Below are positions 1 through 6,893 of a DNA stretch of 11,750 nt, piece after piece. The stretch is taken from NCBI GenBank assembly GCA_011046015.1, contig DSBO01000196.1:1-11750 (forward strand), written 5' to 3'. This DNA comes from Thioalkalivibrio sp. (GTDB lineage Bacteria; Pseudomonadota; Gammaproteobacteria; SpSt-1174). Each line of letters starts with the position of its first letter. Positions within the stretch are counted from its first letter, which is position 1. Under the pieces are notes generated by a model. That model was given only the letters and a program-made list of their open reading frames with translations. It made no database searches and was not told the origin of the DNA. Position numbers and translations under genes: made by a program.

Positions 1-443
1 GCGTTGGGTGCCCACACGGCGAAGCGCACGCCGGGCACGTCGTCGATCACGCAGGGATGGGCGCCGAGCACGCGGTAGATGTGCCAGTGGCGGCCCTCGC
101 CGAACAGGTGCAGGTCGAAGTTGCTGATGGCGGCGGGGAAGGCGTAGGGGTCGTGGCGCTCGTGCACGGCGCCGTGGTGGTCTTCCCAGCGCAGGCGGTA
201 GCGGGCCGGGAGGCCGCCGGCATCGCCCCGCCACTCGAACAGGTCGGTGCCGTCGATGCGCTCGAGCGGGGCATCGAGCTCGGCGATGCGCACATCGCGG
301 GCATGTGGCAGGAAGGCGCGCACCGTGGTCAGCTCGCCGTGCCCGTGGCGCCCGAGGACGCTGAACGGGTCGTGATGACGGGCATCGACCAGGCGGCGCA
401 GGTCGTCGTCGGCGAGGCGGGTGGCGTCTTGGTGAGCCTTCAT
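1..443 (-). CDS. glgB: 1,4-alpha-glucan branching enzyme GlgB, N-terminal part (cut by window edge)
   Basis: This is the first 147 codons of a glycogen branching enzyme, running off the left edge of the window. The enzyme cuts alpha-1,4 glucan chains and rejoins them as alpha-1,6 branches during glycogen synthesis in the cytoplasm. The translation shows the branching-enzyme N1 region with ARHHDPFSVLGRH at residues 21-33. A DPYAFP stretch follows, and RFAVWAPN at residues 140-147 opens the second beta-sandwich (CBM48) domain. The catalytic GH13 barrel lies outside the window. Full-length GlgB is usually about 630-740 residues. I chose the ATG at 443. A second in-frame ATG at 479 would add 12 residues, and neither has a clear Shine-Dalgarno. 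It is transcribed divergently from glgC, which fits a shared glycogen locus. Family assignment is firm; the start is uncertain. Confidence 0.93.
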   Translation of the reverse strand, partial: MKAHQDATRLADDDLRRLVDARHHDPFSVLGRHGHGELTTVRAFLPHARDVRIAELDAPLERIDGTDLFEWRGDAGGLPARYRLRWEDHHGAVHERHDPYAFPAAISNFDLHLFGEGRHWHIYRVLGAHPCVIDDVPGVRFAVWAPN

Positions 444-461
444 GGATCGGATATCTGTGCC

Positions 462-489
462 TTGATGTATGGTCAGCATTATGTAATAG
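462..489 (+). promoter_or_regulatory. Possible sigma70 promoter for the glgC–GH57–malQ unit
   Basis: In the 197-base divergent gap between glgB and glgC, a TTGATG box (462-467) lies 16 bases before TAATAG (484-489). This is the most AT-rich part of an otherwise GC-rich gap and faces glgC. It would leave a leader of roughly 145 bases before the glgC ATG. The match is modest and no operator is evident. The glgB promoter must lie in the same gap on the other strand, but I could not pick one out. Confidence 0.25.
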
Positions 490-640
490 AAACGGGGCGG
501 CAAAGAAGCCATACTAGAACCATACGCTATTCGCGCGCGCCGCGCCGTGGCGCAATGCAGTTTCCGGGCCAGAATATGATACGGGCGGCCCCTTGCCTGC
601 ACACACGCACTTCAGTGACAGATCGGGAATCCCATCGCTA

Positions 641-1906
641 ATGAAACTGAAATCGCAACGCTTTATCAGCCGCATCACCCGCGACACCCTGGCCCTGATC
701 CTGGCCGGCGGACGCGGTTCGCGCCTCAAGCAGCTGACCATGTGGCGCGCCAAGCCCGCGGTACCCTTCGGCGGCAAGTTTCGCATCATCGATTTTCCGC
801 TCTCCAACTGCATCAACTCCGGCATCCGCCAGGTTGGCGTGCTCACCCAGTACAAGGCCCATTCCCTGATCCAGCATGTGCAGAAGGGCTGGGGGTTTCT
901 GCGCGGCGAGTTCGGCGAGTTCGTCGAGATCCTGCCGGCGCAGCAGCGCATCGAGACCTCCTGGTACGAGGGCACGGCCGATGCGGTGTACCAGAACCTG
1001 GACATCATCCGTCGCCACAACCCCGAGTACGTGATGATTCTGGCGGGTGATCATGTCTACAAGATGGACTACGGCCAGATGATCGCCTACCACGTCGAGT
1101 CCGGGGCCGACATGACCGTGGGTTGCCTGGAAGTGGACCTCAAGACCGCGCAATCCTTCGGCGTGATGGCCATCGACGGTGACGGCCAGGTGACCGATTT
1201 CGCGGAGAAGCCGGAAGAGCCGGCGCCCATGCCGGGCAAGCCGGGCACGGCGCTGGCCTCGATGGGCATCTATGTGTTCAACACCGCGTTCCTGTTCGAA
1301 CAGCTCATCAGGGATGCGGACATGCCGGGTTCCAGCCACGACTTCGGCAAGGACATCATTCCGGCCATCATCGACCGCTACCGGGTGATGGCCTTCCCGT
1401 TCCGTGACCCGGAGACGGGCGCCCAGGCCTACTGGCGGGACGTGGGGACGGTGGACTCCTACTGGGCGGCGAACATGGAGCTGATCGGGGTGACGCCGGA
1501 GCTCAACCTCTACGACGAATACTGGCCGATCTGGACCTACCAGGAGCAGCTGCCCCCGGCCAAGTTCGTGTTCGACGACGACGACCGCCGCGGCATGGCG
1601 GTGGACTCCATGGTTTCCGGGGGCTGTATCATCTCGGGTGCCTCGTTGCGCCACTCGCTGCTGTTCTCCAACGTGCGCATCGATTCGTTCTCCAGCGTCG
1701 AGGATGCGGTGATCCTGCCGGACGTGGAGATCGGCAGCGACTGCCGCATCACCAAGGCGGTGATCGACAAGGGCTGCCGCATTCCCCCGGGCACGGTGAT
1801 CGGCGAGGACGCCGCCGAAGACGCGCGCCGCTTCCACGTCTCCCCCGGCGGCGTGGTGCTGGTCACACCGGAGATGCTGGGTACGAGCATCCGCTATGTC
1901 CGATAA
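641..1906 (+). CDS. glgC: Glucose-1-phosphate adenylyltransferase (ADP-glucose pyrophosphorylase)
   Basis: GlgC makes ADP-glucose from ATP and glucose-1-phosphate, the committed and allosterically controlled step of bacterial glycogen synthesis. The 421-residue product is close to the E. coli length of 431. The nucleotide-binding loop LAGGRGSRL is at residues 21-29 and RAKPAVPFGGK at 36-46. GDHVYKMDY at 136-144 includes the catalytic-type Asp137. FAEKP at 187-191 has Lys190 at the glucose-1-phosphate site, and SSHDFGKDIIP is at 231-241. The C-terminal left-handed beta-helix domain runs from about 320 and closes with EDARRF near 393-398. The ATG at 641 gives an N-terminus of family length. An in-frame TTG at 593 would add 16 unlike residues. 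Its stop overlaps the start of the GH57 gene by 11 bases, implying translational coupling. The position equivalent to E. coli Lys39 (activator binding) is Trp35 here, so effector use may differ. Confidence 0.96.
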   Translation: MKLKSQRFISRITRDTLALILAGGRGSRLKQLTMWRAKPAVPFGGKFRIIDFPLSNCINSGIRQVGVLTQYKAHSLIQHVQKGWGFLRGEFGEFVEILPAQQRIETSWYEGTADAVYQNLDIIRRHNPEYVMILAGDHVYKMDYGQMIAYHVESGADMTVGCLEVDLKTAQSFGVMAIDGDGQVTDFAEKPEEPAPMPGKPGTALASMGIYVFNTAFLFEQLIRDADMPGSSHDFGKDIIPAIIDRYRVMAFPFRDPETGAQAYWRDVGTVDSYWAANMELIGVTPELNLYDEYWPIWTYQEQLPPAKFVFDDDDRRGMAVDSMVSGGCIISGASLRHSLLFSNVRIDSFSSVEDAVILPDVEIGSDCRITKAVIDKGCRIPPGTVIGEDAAEDARRFHVSPGGVVLVTPEMLGTSIRYVR

Positions 1907-3605
1907 GACGCGCCTGAAGGTGGTGCTGTGCTGGCACATGCACCAGCCGCAGTACCAGGACCTGCTCGGCGGCGAGTATCACCTGCCGTGGACCTACCTG
2001 CATGCGACCAAGGACTACATCGACATGGCCGCGCACCTGCGCGCCGTGCCGGGAGCCAAGGCAGTGATCAATTTCGCTCCGATCCTGCTGGAGCAGATCG
2101 ACGACTATGCCCGCCAGCTGCACGCTTACCTCAACCAGGGCACGCCAATTCGCGACACCCTGCTGGCGGCGCTGGCCAATCCCGTGCTGCCGCAGGAGTC
2201 CTCCGCCCGCATGTTGCTGGCCGAGGCCTGCGTGCGAGCCAACGAGGTCCGGCTGATCGAGCCCTATCCGCAGTTCAAGCTGCTGGCCGACATGGTCAAG
2301 TGGTACCGCCGCCACCCTGACGGGTTGATGTATGTGAGCGAGGGCTTCCTCGCTGACATCCTCGTCTGGTATCACCTGGCGTGGATGGGCGAGACCACGC
2401 GCCGGCGTGACGAGCGCGTGGCCAAGCTCATGGACAAACAGAGCGGCTACACGCTGGAGGACCGGCGTCAGTTGCTGCAGATCATCTGCGAACAGCTGAG
2501 TGGCGTGATCGAGCAGTACCGCGCGCTCGCCGAACAGGGTCAGGTGGAGCTGTCGATGACCCCCTACGCCCATCCCATCATGCCGCTGCTGCTCGACATG
2601 CAGGCCGCGCGTGATGCGATGCCGGAGGTGGAGTTGCCATCGGGCCAGTACCCGGGCGGCGAGGAGCGTGTGCGCTGGCACATCGTGGAGGGTATCCGCA
2701 CCTTCGAGCGCTATTTCGGCTTTCGGCCCGTGGGGTGCTGGCCGTCCGAGGGCGGCGTGAGCGCGGCCACCCTGCGCGTGCTCGGCGACTACGATTTTCG
2801 CTGGACGGCCAGCGGCGAGACCGTGCTGGCCAACAGCCTCAAGGCGGTGAACGGCGGGGAGGTGGATCCCACCAAGCGTTGGCTGCATGCCCCGTACCGG
2901 CTGGACGGGCAGGGCACCGCCTGCTTTTTCCGTGACGACGGGCTGTCGGACGCCATCGGCTTCAAGTACGCCGACTGGCACGCGGACGATGCGGTGGCCG
3001 ACTTCGTGCACCATCTCGAGAACATCGCCGAGGCCTGTACCGAAAAGCGCCAGGACTGCGTGGTGTCCGTGATCCTCGACGGTGAGAATGCCTGGGAGTA
3101 CTACCCCAACAACGGCTACTACTTCCTGAGCGCCCTGTACGGCCTGCTGGCGGACCATCCGACCATCGAGCTGACGACCTTCAGGGCGGCGCTGGATGCC
3201 GTCGAGCCGAAACCGCTGCCCACCCTCAAGGCGGGTAGCTGGGTGTATGGCACCTTCTCCACCTGGATCGGCGACATGGACAAGAACCGGGGCTGGGAGA
3301 TGCTGATCGACGCCAAGCGGGTGTTCGATTGCCTGGTGGCGGAGGGACGCCTCAGTGGCGAGCGACTGGAACGCGCCACCCGCCAGCTTGCGATCTGCGA
3401 GGGCTCGGACTGGTGCTGGTGGTTCGGTGACTACAACCCGGCCACCTCGGTCAGCTCCTTCGAGCGCCTCTATCGCCTGCATCTGGCCAACCTGTACCAG
3501 ATCATGGGCGAAGCGCCCCCCGAGTACCTGGCGCACAGCTTCACCCATGGCGGTGGCAGTCCGGCCACCGGCGGGGTGATGCGGCAGGGCCAGCAGCACG
3601 CGTAG
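1896..3605 (+). CDS. Glycoside hydrolase family 57 protein (alpha-amylase or 4-alpha-glucanotransferase type)
   Basis: This 569-residue protein belongs to GH57, retaining enzymes that act on alpha-glucans by hydrolysis or chain transfer. The GH57 conserved regions appear in order. HMHQPQ is at residues 14-19 and TPYAHPIMPLL at 222-232. CWPSEGGVS at 281-289 carries the presumed nucleophile Glu285. FRDDGLSDAIGF at 345-356 contains the candidate acid/base Asp. ILDGENAWEYY is at 393-403. The C-terminal helical part has SWVYGTFSTWIGD at 448-460 and EGSDWCWWFGDYN at 502-514. No signal peptide is seen, so it should be cytoplasmic. It overlaps glgC by 11 bases (ATG inside the last glgC codons) and is followed 75 bases later by malQ, so it probably works on glycogen or maltodextrin. 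Whether it is an amylase, debranching enzyme or transferase cannot be decided from the sequence. Confidence 0.9.
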   Translation: MSDKTRLKVVLCWHMHQPQYQDLLGGEYHLPWTYLHATKDYIDMAAHLRAVPGAKAVINFAPILLEQIDDYARQLHAYLNQGTPIRDTLLAALANPVLPQESSARMLLAEACVRANEVRLIEPYPQFKLLADMVKWYRRHPDGLMYVSEGFLADILVWYHLAWMGETTRRRDERVAKLMDKQSGYTLEDRRQLLQIICEQLSGVIEQYRALAEQGQVELSMTPYAHPIMPLLLDMQAARDAMPEVELPSGQYPGGEERVRWHIVEGIRTFERYFGFRPVGCWPSEGGVSAATLRVLGDYDFRWTASGETVLANSLKAVNGGEVDPTKRWLHAPYRLDGQGTACFFRDDGLSDAIGFKYADWHADDAVADFVHHLENIAEACTEKRQDCVVSVILDGENAWEYYPNNGYYFLSALYGLLADHPTIELTTFRAALDAVEPKPLPTLKAGSWVYGTFSTWIGDMDKNRGWEMLIDAKRVFDCLVAEGRLSGERLERATRQLAICEGSDWCWWFGDYNPATSVSSFERLYRLHLANLYQIMGEAPPEYLAHSFTHGGGSPATGGVMRQGQQHA

Positions 3606-3648
3606 CGCAGTTTCGGCCAATCAACAGGCCGCGCAGGGAGGCGCCCGC

Positions 3649-3684
3649 ATGACGAGACCCGACTGGAGGAAGGGATCGGCTTGA
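3649..3684 (+). CDS. Possible 11-codon leader ORF coupled to malQ
   Basis: An ATG at 3649 sits 7 bases after a strong Shine-Dalgarno, AGGGAGG (3635-3641). It opens a short frame, MTRPDWRKGSA, ending in TGA at 3682-3684. That stop overlaps the malQ TTG start at 3681 in the arrangement TTGA, like the ATGA overlaps used in coupled translation. The frame could be a translated leader that delivers ribosomes to the weak TTG start, or a chance frame in the GH57–malQ gap. The peptide resembles nothing I know. Confidence 0.25.
   Translation: MTRPDWRKGSA
3665..3674 (+). promoter_or_regulatory. Ribosome binding site supporting the malQ TTG start
   Basis: The purine run GGAGGAAGGG ends 6 bases before TTG at 3681, with the GGAGGA core 10 bases away. 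There is no in-frame ATG nearby upstream, so this site decides the non-ATG start. The protein then reaches the conserved RRAGVVLHPTSLPG block at about residue 15. Confidence 0.6.
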
Positions 3685-5180
3685 TCGACACATCCGCCAA
3701 GGCAAGCTCACCGCTGGACCGGCGTCGCGCCGGCGTCGTGCTGCATCCCACCTCGCTGCCCGGTGACGCCCCCGTGGGCAACCTGGGCGCCGATGCCCGG
3801 CGCTTCGTCGACCTGCTGGCCGAGATCGGCCTCAGCGTGTGGCAGGTGCTTCCCCTGGGACCGACGGCTCCCCTGGACTCCCCCTACCAGAGCGAATCCG
3901 CGCATGCCGGCAGCCACTGGCTCATCAGCCTCGAGCCGTTGCGCGAGCGCGGCTGGCTGAATGGCGATGACGAGGCCCCGCCGGCTGCCGTCGAGGACTG
4001 GACCTACTGGCACGGTGCCCGCCTGCGCCGCGCGCGCGAGGGGTTTCTCGCCCATGCCGAACGCGACGATCGGCATGCCTACGAACGCTTTTGCGAGGAA
4101 CGGGGCGACTGGCTGGATGACTACGCCCTGTTTCGGGCCCTGAGCCACGAACACGACGGGCGCCCCTGGTGGGAATGGACGGCGGAGCTGCGTCGACGCG
4201 ACCCGGCGGCCCTGCGCGAGACCCGTGCGCGGCTGGCCGAGGTGCTGGACCAGCACCGCTTTGAGCAGTTCCTGTTCTACAGCCAGTGGACCGACCTGCG
4301 ACGCTACGCCAACGAACGTGGCGTCCTGCTGTTCGGCGACATGCCCATCTTCGTCGCCCACAATTCCGCCGATGTCTGGGCCGAGCCGCACTATTTCGAC
4401 CTGGACGAGACGGGGCGGCCGGGTCACGTCGCCGGCGTGCCGCCGGACTACTTCTCGGCCACCGGCCAGCGCTGGGGCAATCCGCTGTACAACTGGGACG
4501 TGATGCAGGCGGACGGCTTCGCCTGGTGGGAACGCCGCCTGCGCAGCATGGAGACCCAGTTCGATCTGATCCGCGTGGATCACTTCCGCGGCTTTGAGGC
4601 GTACTGGGCGATCCCCGCAGACGAGGAGACGGCGATCCGGGGCAAGTGGGTAAAGGCCCCTGGCGAGGCGTTGTTCCGGCGCTTGCGCGAGCGGCTCGGC
4701 GACCTGCCGCTGGTGGCGGAGGATCTCGGTACCATCACCCCCGAGGTCGAGGCCCTGCGCGACGCCTGGGGCCTGCCCGGCATGAAGATCCTGCAGTTTG
4801 CCTTCGACGGCAGCGCCGACAACCCCTACCTGCCGGATCATCACGTAGAGAACGCCGTGGTCTATACCGGCACCCACGACAACGACACCAGTCTTGGCTG
4901 GTTCGAGTCGCTGGACGAGACCACGCAGCATTTCGTGCTCGACTACCTCGGCGCGCCCGAAGAACCCATGCCCTGGCCGCTGATCCGTGCCGCGCTCGGC
5001 TCGGTGGCGCGTCTGGCCATGGTGCCGCTGCAGGACCTGCTGGAACTCGACGGCGGCCACCGCATGAACGTTCCCGGCACGGTCCAGAACAACTGGACCT
5101 GGCGTTTTGACTGGACGCAGCTCGGCCGCGACCTGCCACGGCGCCTGCGTCACCTGCTGGAGCTGTACGACCGGATCTGA
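3681..5180 (+). CDS. malQ: 4-alpha-glucanotransferase (amylomaltase), GH77
   Basis: MalQ moves maltosyl or longer alpha-1,4-glucan segments from one maltodextrin to another, releasing glucose. It acts in the cytoplasm in glycogen and maltodextrin turnover. The 499-residue protein has the usual length of short bacterial GH77 enzymes, which lack the N-terminal extension of E. coli MalQ. The N-terminal block RRAGVVLHPTSLPG starts at residue 15 and LDSPYQSESAHAGSHW is at 65-80. FGDMPIFVAHNSADVWA is at 218-234. IRVDHFRGF at 297-305 has nucleophile Asp300, VAEDLG at 345-350 has acid/base Glu347, and GTHDNDT at 397-403 has the third carboxylate Asp400. All catalytic residues are present. It starts with TTG behind a good ribosome binding site and probably shares a transcript with glgC and the GH57 gene. 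No clear terminator follows; the next gene is convergent. Confidence 0.95.
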   Translation: MIDTSAKASSPLDRRRAGVVLHPTSLPGDAPVGNLGADARRFVDLLAEIGLSVWQVLPLGPTAPLDSPYQSESAHAGSHWLISLEPLRERGWLNGDDEAPPAAVEDWTYWHGARLRRAREGFLAHAERDDRHAYERFCEERGDWLDDYALFRALSHEHDGRPWWEWTAELRRRDPAALRETRARLAEVLDQHRFEQFLFYSQWTDLRRYANERGVLLFGDMPIFVAHNSADVWAEPHYFDLDETGRPGHVAGVPPDYFSATGQRWGNPLYNWDVMQADGFAWWERRLRSMETQFDLIRVDHFRGFEAYWAIPADEETAIRGKWVKAPGEALFRRLRERLGDLPLVAEDLGTITPEVEALRDAWGLPGMKILQFAFDGSADNPYLPDHHVENAVVYTGTHDNDTSLGWFESLDETTQHFVLDYLGAPEEPMPWPLIRAALGSVARLAMVPLQDLLELDGGHRMNVPGTVQNNWTWRFDWTQLGRDLPRRLRHLLELYDRI

Positions 5181-5229
5181 TCCGACGGCCGGTCCTCAGC
5201 GCATGCGGGTCGACCGTCAGGCGGTGCGC

Positions 5230-5532
5230 TCAGGCGTCGTTTTCGCTGGCGGGTGCGCGCTGGGCCTTGAAGCCGACCTGGTTGGCCTGGTTGACGCCCT
5301 GCAGGACGAAGGTCTTGATGTTGCCGAGGAACTCGTCGATTTCGGCGTCCTTGCCCAGGTTGCTGTCGATGACGGCGACCACGTCGCCCAGCAGGTTGGT
5401 CAGGTGTTCGGCGCGGGCCTCTTCGCGGGCAGCGAAGCGGGCGAGCTTTTCCTCGCGTTCTTCCGGCGCGCTGGCGCCGCGGGTGTGGTTCTCGAGGATT
5501 TTTTCCCAGGCGGCTCGGTTGTCGATGGGCAT
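5230..5532 (-). CDS. Hypothetical 100-residue acidic helical protein
   Basis: I do not recognise this protein. It starts MPIDNRAAWEKILENH, is rich in Glu, Asp and Ala, contains no cysteine, and should be largely alpha-helical. Residues 22-47 are highly charged (EEREEKLARFAAREEARAEH region), and 46-82 are more amphipathic with periodic Leu, Val and Ile. There is no signal peptide or long membrane segment, so a soluble cytoplasmic protein is likely. The start ATG lacks a strong Shine-Dalgarno. The gene is convergent with malQ (49-base gap) and on the same strand as the tRNA-Leu gene upstream of it. Coding quality rests on its plausible composition and on being the only sensible frame between malQ and the tRNA. 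The antisense open frame at 5107-5553 looks like a shadow. Function unknown. Confidence 0.7.
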   Translation of the reverse strand: MPIDNRAAWEKILENHTRGASAPEEREEKLARFAAREEARAEHLTNLLGDVVAVIDSNLGKDAEIDEFLGNIKTFVLQGVNQANQVGFKAQRAPASENDA

Positions 5533-5656
5533 GGTTCGTCACGGGCTGGTTGAGGATGCGGCAACGCTACCACGCGGCGGATTCCGGCGCTAATAGCCGC
5601 AGTCTTCGTGGGTCGAAGCGTGGGGCGGGCAGGCGAGGCGCGCCCGAGAAGAGGGA

Positions 5657-5741
5657 TGGTGCCGAGGGCGAGAATCGAACTCGCACTCCCGAAGGAACCT
5701 GATTTTGAGTCAGGCGCGTCTACCAGTTCCGCCACCCCGGC
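5657..5741 (-). tRNA. tRNA-Leu (anticodon CAA)
   Basis: Read on the minus strand, this 85-base gene folds as a class II tRNA. The acceptor strand GCCGGGG pairs with CCTCGGC, with one G-U pair, and is followed by A and an encoded CCA. The anticodon stem CCTGA/TCAGG encloses the loop CTCAAAA, giving anticodon CAA, which reads UUG leucine codons. A long variable arm around TCC-TTC-GGGA is typical of leucine tRNAs. The T arm is GCGAG-TTCGATT-CTCGC. It is divergent from queA. Queuosine modification targets GUN anticodons, so this tRNA is not a substrate of the neighbouring enzymes. Confidence 0.96.
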
Positions 5742-5754
5742 ACTCAGGCCGCAC

Positions 5755-5783
5755 AGTATCAATGGAAAGGCCTGTTCCCGCAA
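5755..5783 (-). promoter_or_regulatory. Sigma70-type promoter of the tRNA-Leu gene
   Basis: On the minus strand TTGCGG (5783-5778) is followed by exactly 17 bases and then GATACT (5760-5755). Transcription would begin near 5748, a few bases before the mature tRNA 5' end at 5741. The bases between the -10 box and the start are GC-rich (GTGCGGCC), a discriminator type often linked to growth-rate or stringent control of stable RNA genes. The boxes are seen in the sequence; the control is inference. Confidence 0.5.
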
Positions 5784-5829
5784 GCATTCGTATCGCAAAC
5801 CCCGGACCTTCCTGCTACCATGCCGCGCC

Positions 5830-6873
5830 ATGCAAGTGAGTGATTTCGCTTACGATTTACCCCCCGAGCTCATCGCCCAGGAACCGCCGGCCACGCGCGG
5901 TGACTCGCGCCTGCTGGTGCTCGATGGGGAGACGGGTGTCGTCGAGGATCGCCGCTTCGGCGAGGTCGGGGCGCTGCTGCGCCCCGGTGACCTGCTGGTG
6001 TTCAACAACACCCGCGTGATCCCCGCGCGCCTCTATGGTCGCAAGGAGACTGGGGGGCAGGTGGAGCTCTTGCTCGAGCGCGTGCTGGATGCGCACCATG
6101 CCCTGGCCCATGTGCGTGCGAGCAAGTCGCCGAAACCCGGCACGCGCCTGCGCCTGGAGGGCGGGGCCGAGGTGACCGTGACCGGTCGCCGCGATGCCCT
6201 GTTCGCGCTGGACTTCGGCCAGGACCAGTCCATCTGGCAGGTGCTGGAGACGGTGGGCCACATGCCGCTGCCGCCCTACATCACCCGCGCGGACCGCATC
6301 GACGACCGCGAGCGTTACCAGACCGTGTACGCCGAGCGCCCGGGGGCGGTGGCCGCGCCGACGGCGGGGCTGCACTTCACCGAAGAGCTGCTGGCGGCAC
6401 TGCGCGAGCGGGGCGTGGAGACCGCCTTCGTGACCTTGCACGTGGGGGCGGGCACCTTTCAGCCGGTGCGCGTGGAGGACATCGCCGAACACCAGATGCA
6501 CGCCGAGTGGGTGGAGGTGCCGGAGACGGTGGTGGCGCAGGTGGCGGCCTGCCGGGCCCGCGGCGGGCGCGTGATCGCGGTGGGCACCACCAGCGTGCGC
6601 AGCCTGGAGGCGGCGTCCGCGGGCGGGGCGCTGGCGGCCTTCTCGGGCGACACCGACATCTTCATCACGCCGGGCTACCGCTTTCGCAGCGTGGATGCGC
6701 TCATCACCAATTTTCACCTGCCGGAATCCACCCTGCTGATGCTGGTGAGCGCCTTCGCCGGCCACGCCCACATCATGGCCGCCTACCGCCACGCCATCGA
6801 GCAGCGTTACCGGTTTTTCAGTTATGGTGATGCCATGTTCATCACCCGCCCGCAGCCCGGGGCCCGGGCGTAG
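5830..6873 (+). CDS. queA: S-adenosylmethionine:tRNA ribosyltransferase-isomerase QueA
   Basis: QueA transfers and rearranges the ribosyl group of S-adenosylmethionine onto preQ1 already in the tRNA wobble position, forming epoxyqueuosine. The 347-residue protein compares well with the 356 of E. coli. Diagnostic blocks run along the whole length: FAYDLPPELIAQEP at residues 6-19, FNNTRVIPARLYG at 58-70, and GHMPLPPYITR at 143-153. GAVAAPTAGLHFTE is at 172-185, VTLHVGAGTF at 201-210, VGTTSVRSLE at 251-260 and TNFHLPESTLLML at 293-305. The ATG at 5830 matches the standard QueA N-terminus, although the Shine-Dalgarno is weak. The same frame stays open back to about 5608, but that part runs antisense through the tRNA gene and is not coding. 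tgt follows after 20 bases, the usual order of the two genes. Confidence 0.97.
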   Translation: MQVSDFAYDLPPELIAQEPPATRGDSRLLVLDGETGVVEDRRFGEVGALLRPGDLLVFNNTRVIPARLYGRKETGGQVELLLERVLDAHHALAHVRASKSPKPGTRLRLEGGAEVTVTGRRDALFALDFGQDQSIWQVLETVGHMPLPPYITRADRIDDRERYQTVYAERPGAVAAPTAGLHFTEELLAALRERGVETAFVTLHVGAGTFQPVRVEDIAEHQMHAEWVEVPETVVAQVAACRARGGRVIAVGTTSVRSLEAASAGGALAAFSGDTDIFITPGYRFRSVDALITNFHLPESTLLMLVSAFAGHAHIMAAYRHAIEQRYRFFSYGDAMFITRPQPGARA

Positions 6874-6893
6874 AGTCGAGGAGAGCGCCCTGA

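Noticed and set aside
57..641. Plus-strand open frame antisense to glgB and running to the glgC start
   Set aside because: The glgB N-terminus on the minus strand is unmistakable, and this frame continues through the divergent promoter gap.
638..1939. Long minus-strand open frame opposite glgC
   Set aside because: It mirrors a certain glgC on the other strand. Its His/Arg/Val-rich translation has no domain pattern and is a by-product of high GC codon use.
1863..3620. A 585-codon minus-strand open frame opposite the GH57 gene
   Set aside because: The plus strand carries all GH57 motifs. The antisense translation is His/Gln/Val-rich with no family signature.
3708..5153. Long minus-strand open frame opposite malQ
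   Set aside because: MalQ motifs and all catalytic residues are on the plus strand; the antisense translation is compositionally biased.
5184..5218. Possible malQ terminator hairpin (GACGG and CCGTC)
   Set aside because: The arms are only five bases with a long loop, and no T run follows on either strand.
5604..5618. CTTCG/CGAAG hairpin between the 100-residue gene and the tRNA
   Set aside because: A five-base stem without a T tract on the minus strand is not enough to call a tRNA terminator.
5608..5829. N-terminal extension of queA in the same frame
   Set aside because: It would translate the antisense of tRNA-Leu and its promoter. The standard QueA N-terminus starts exactly at the ATG at 5830.
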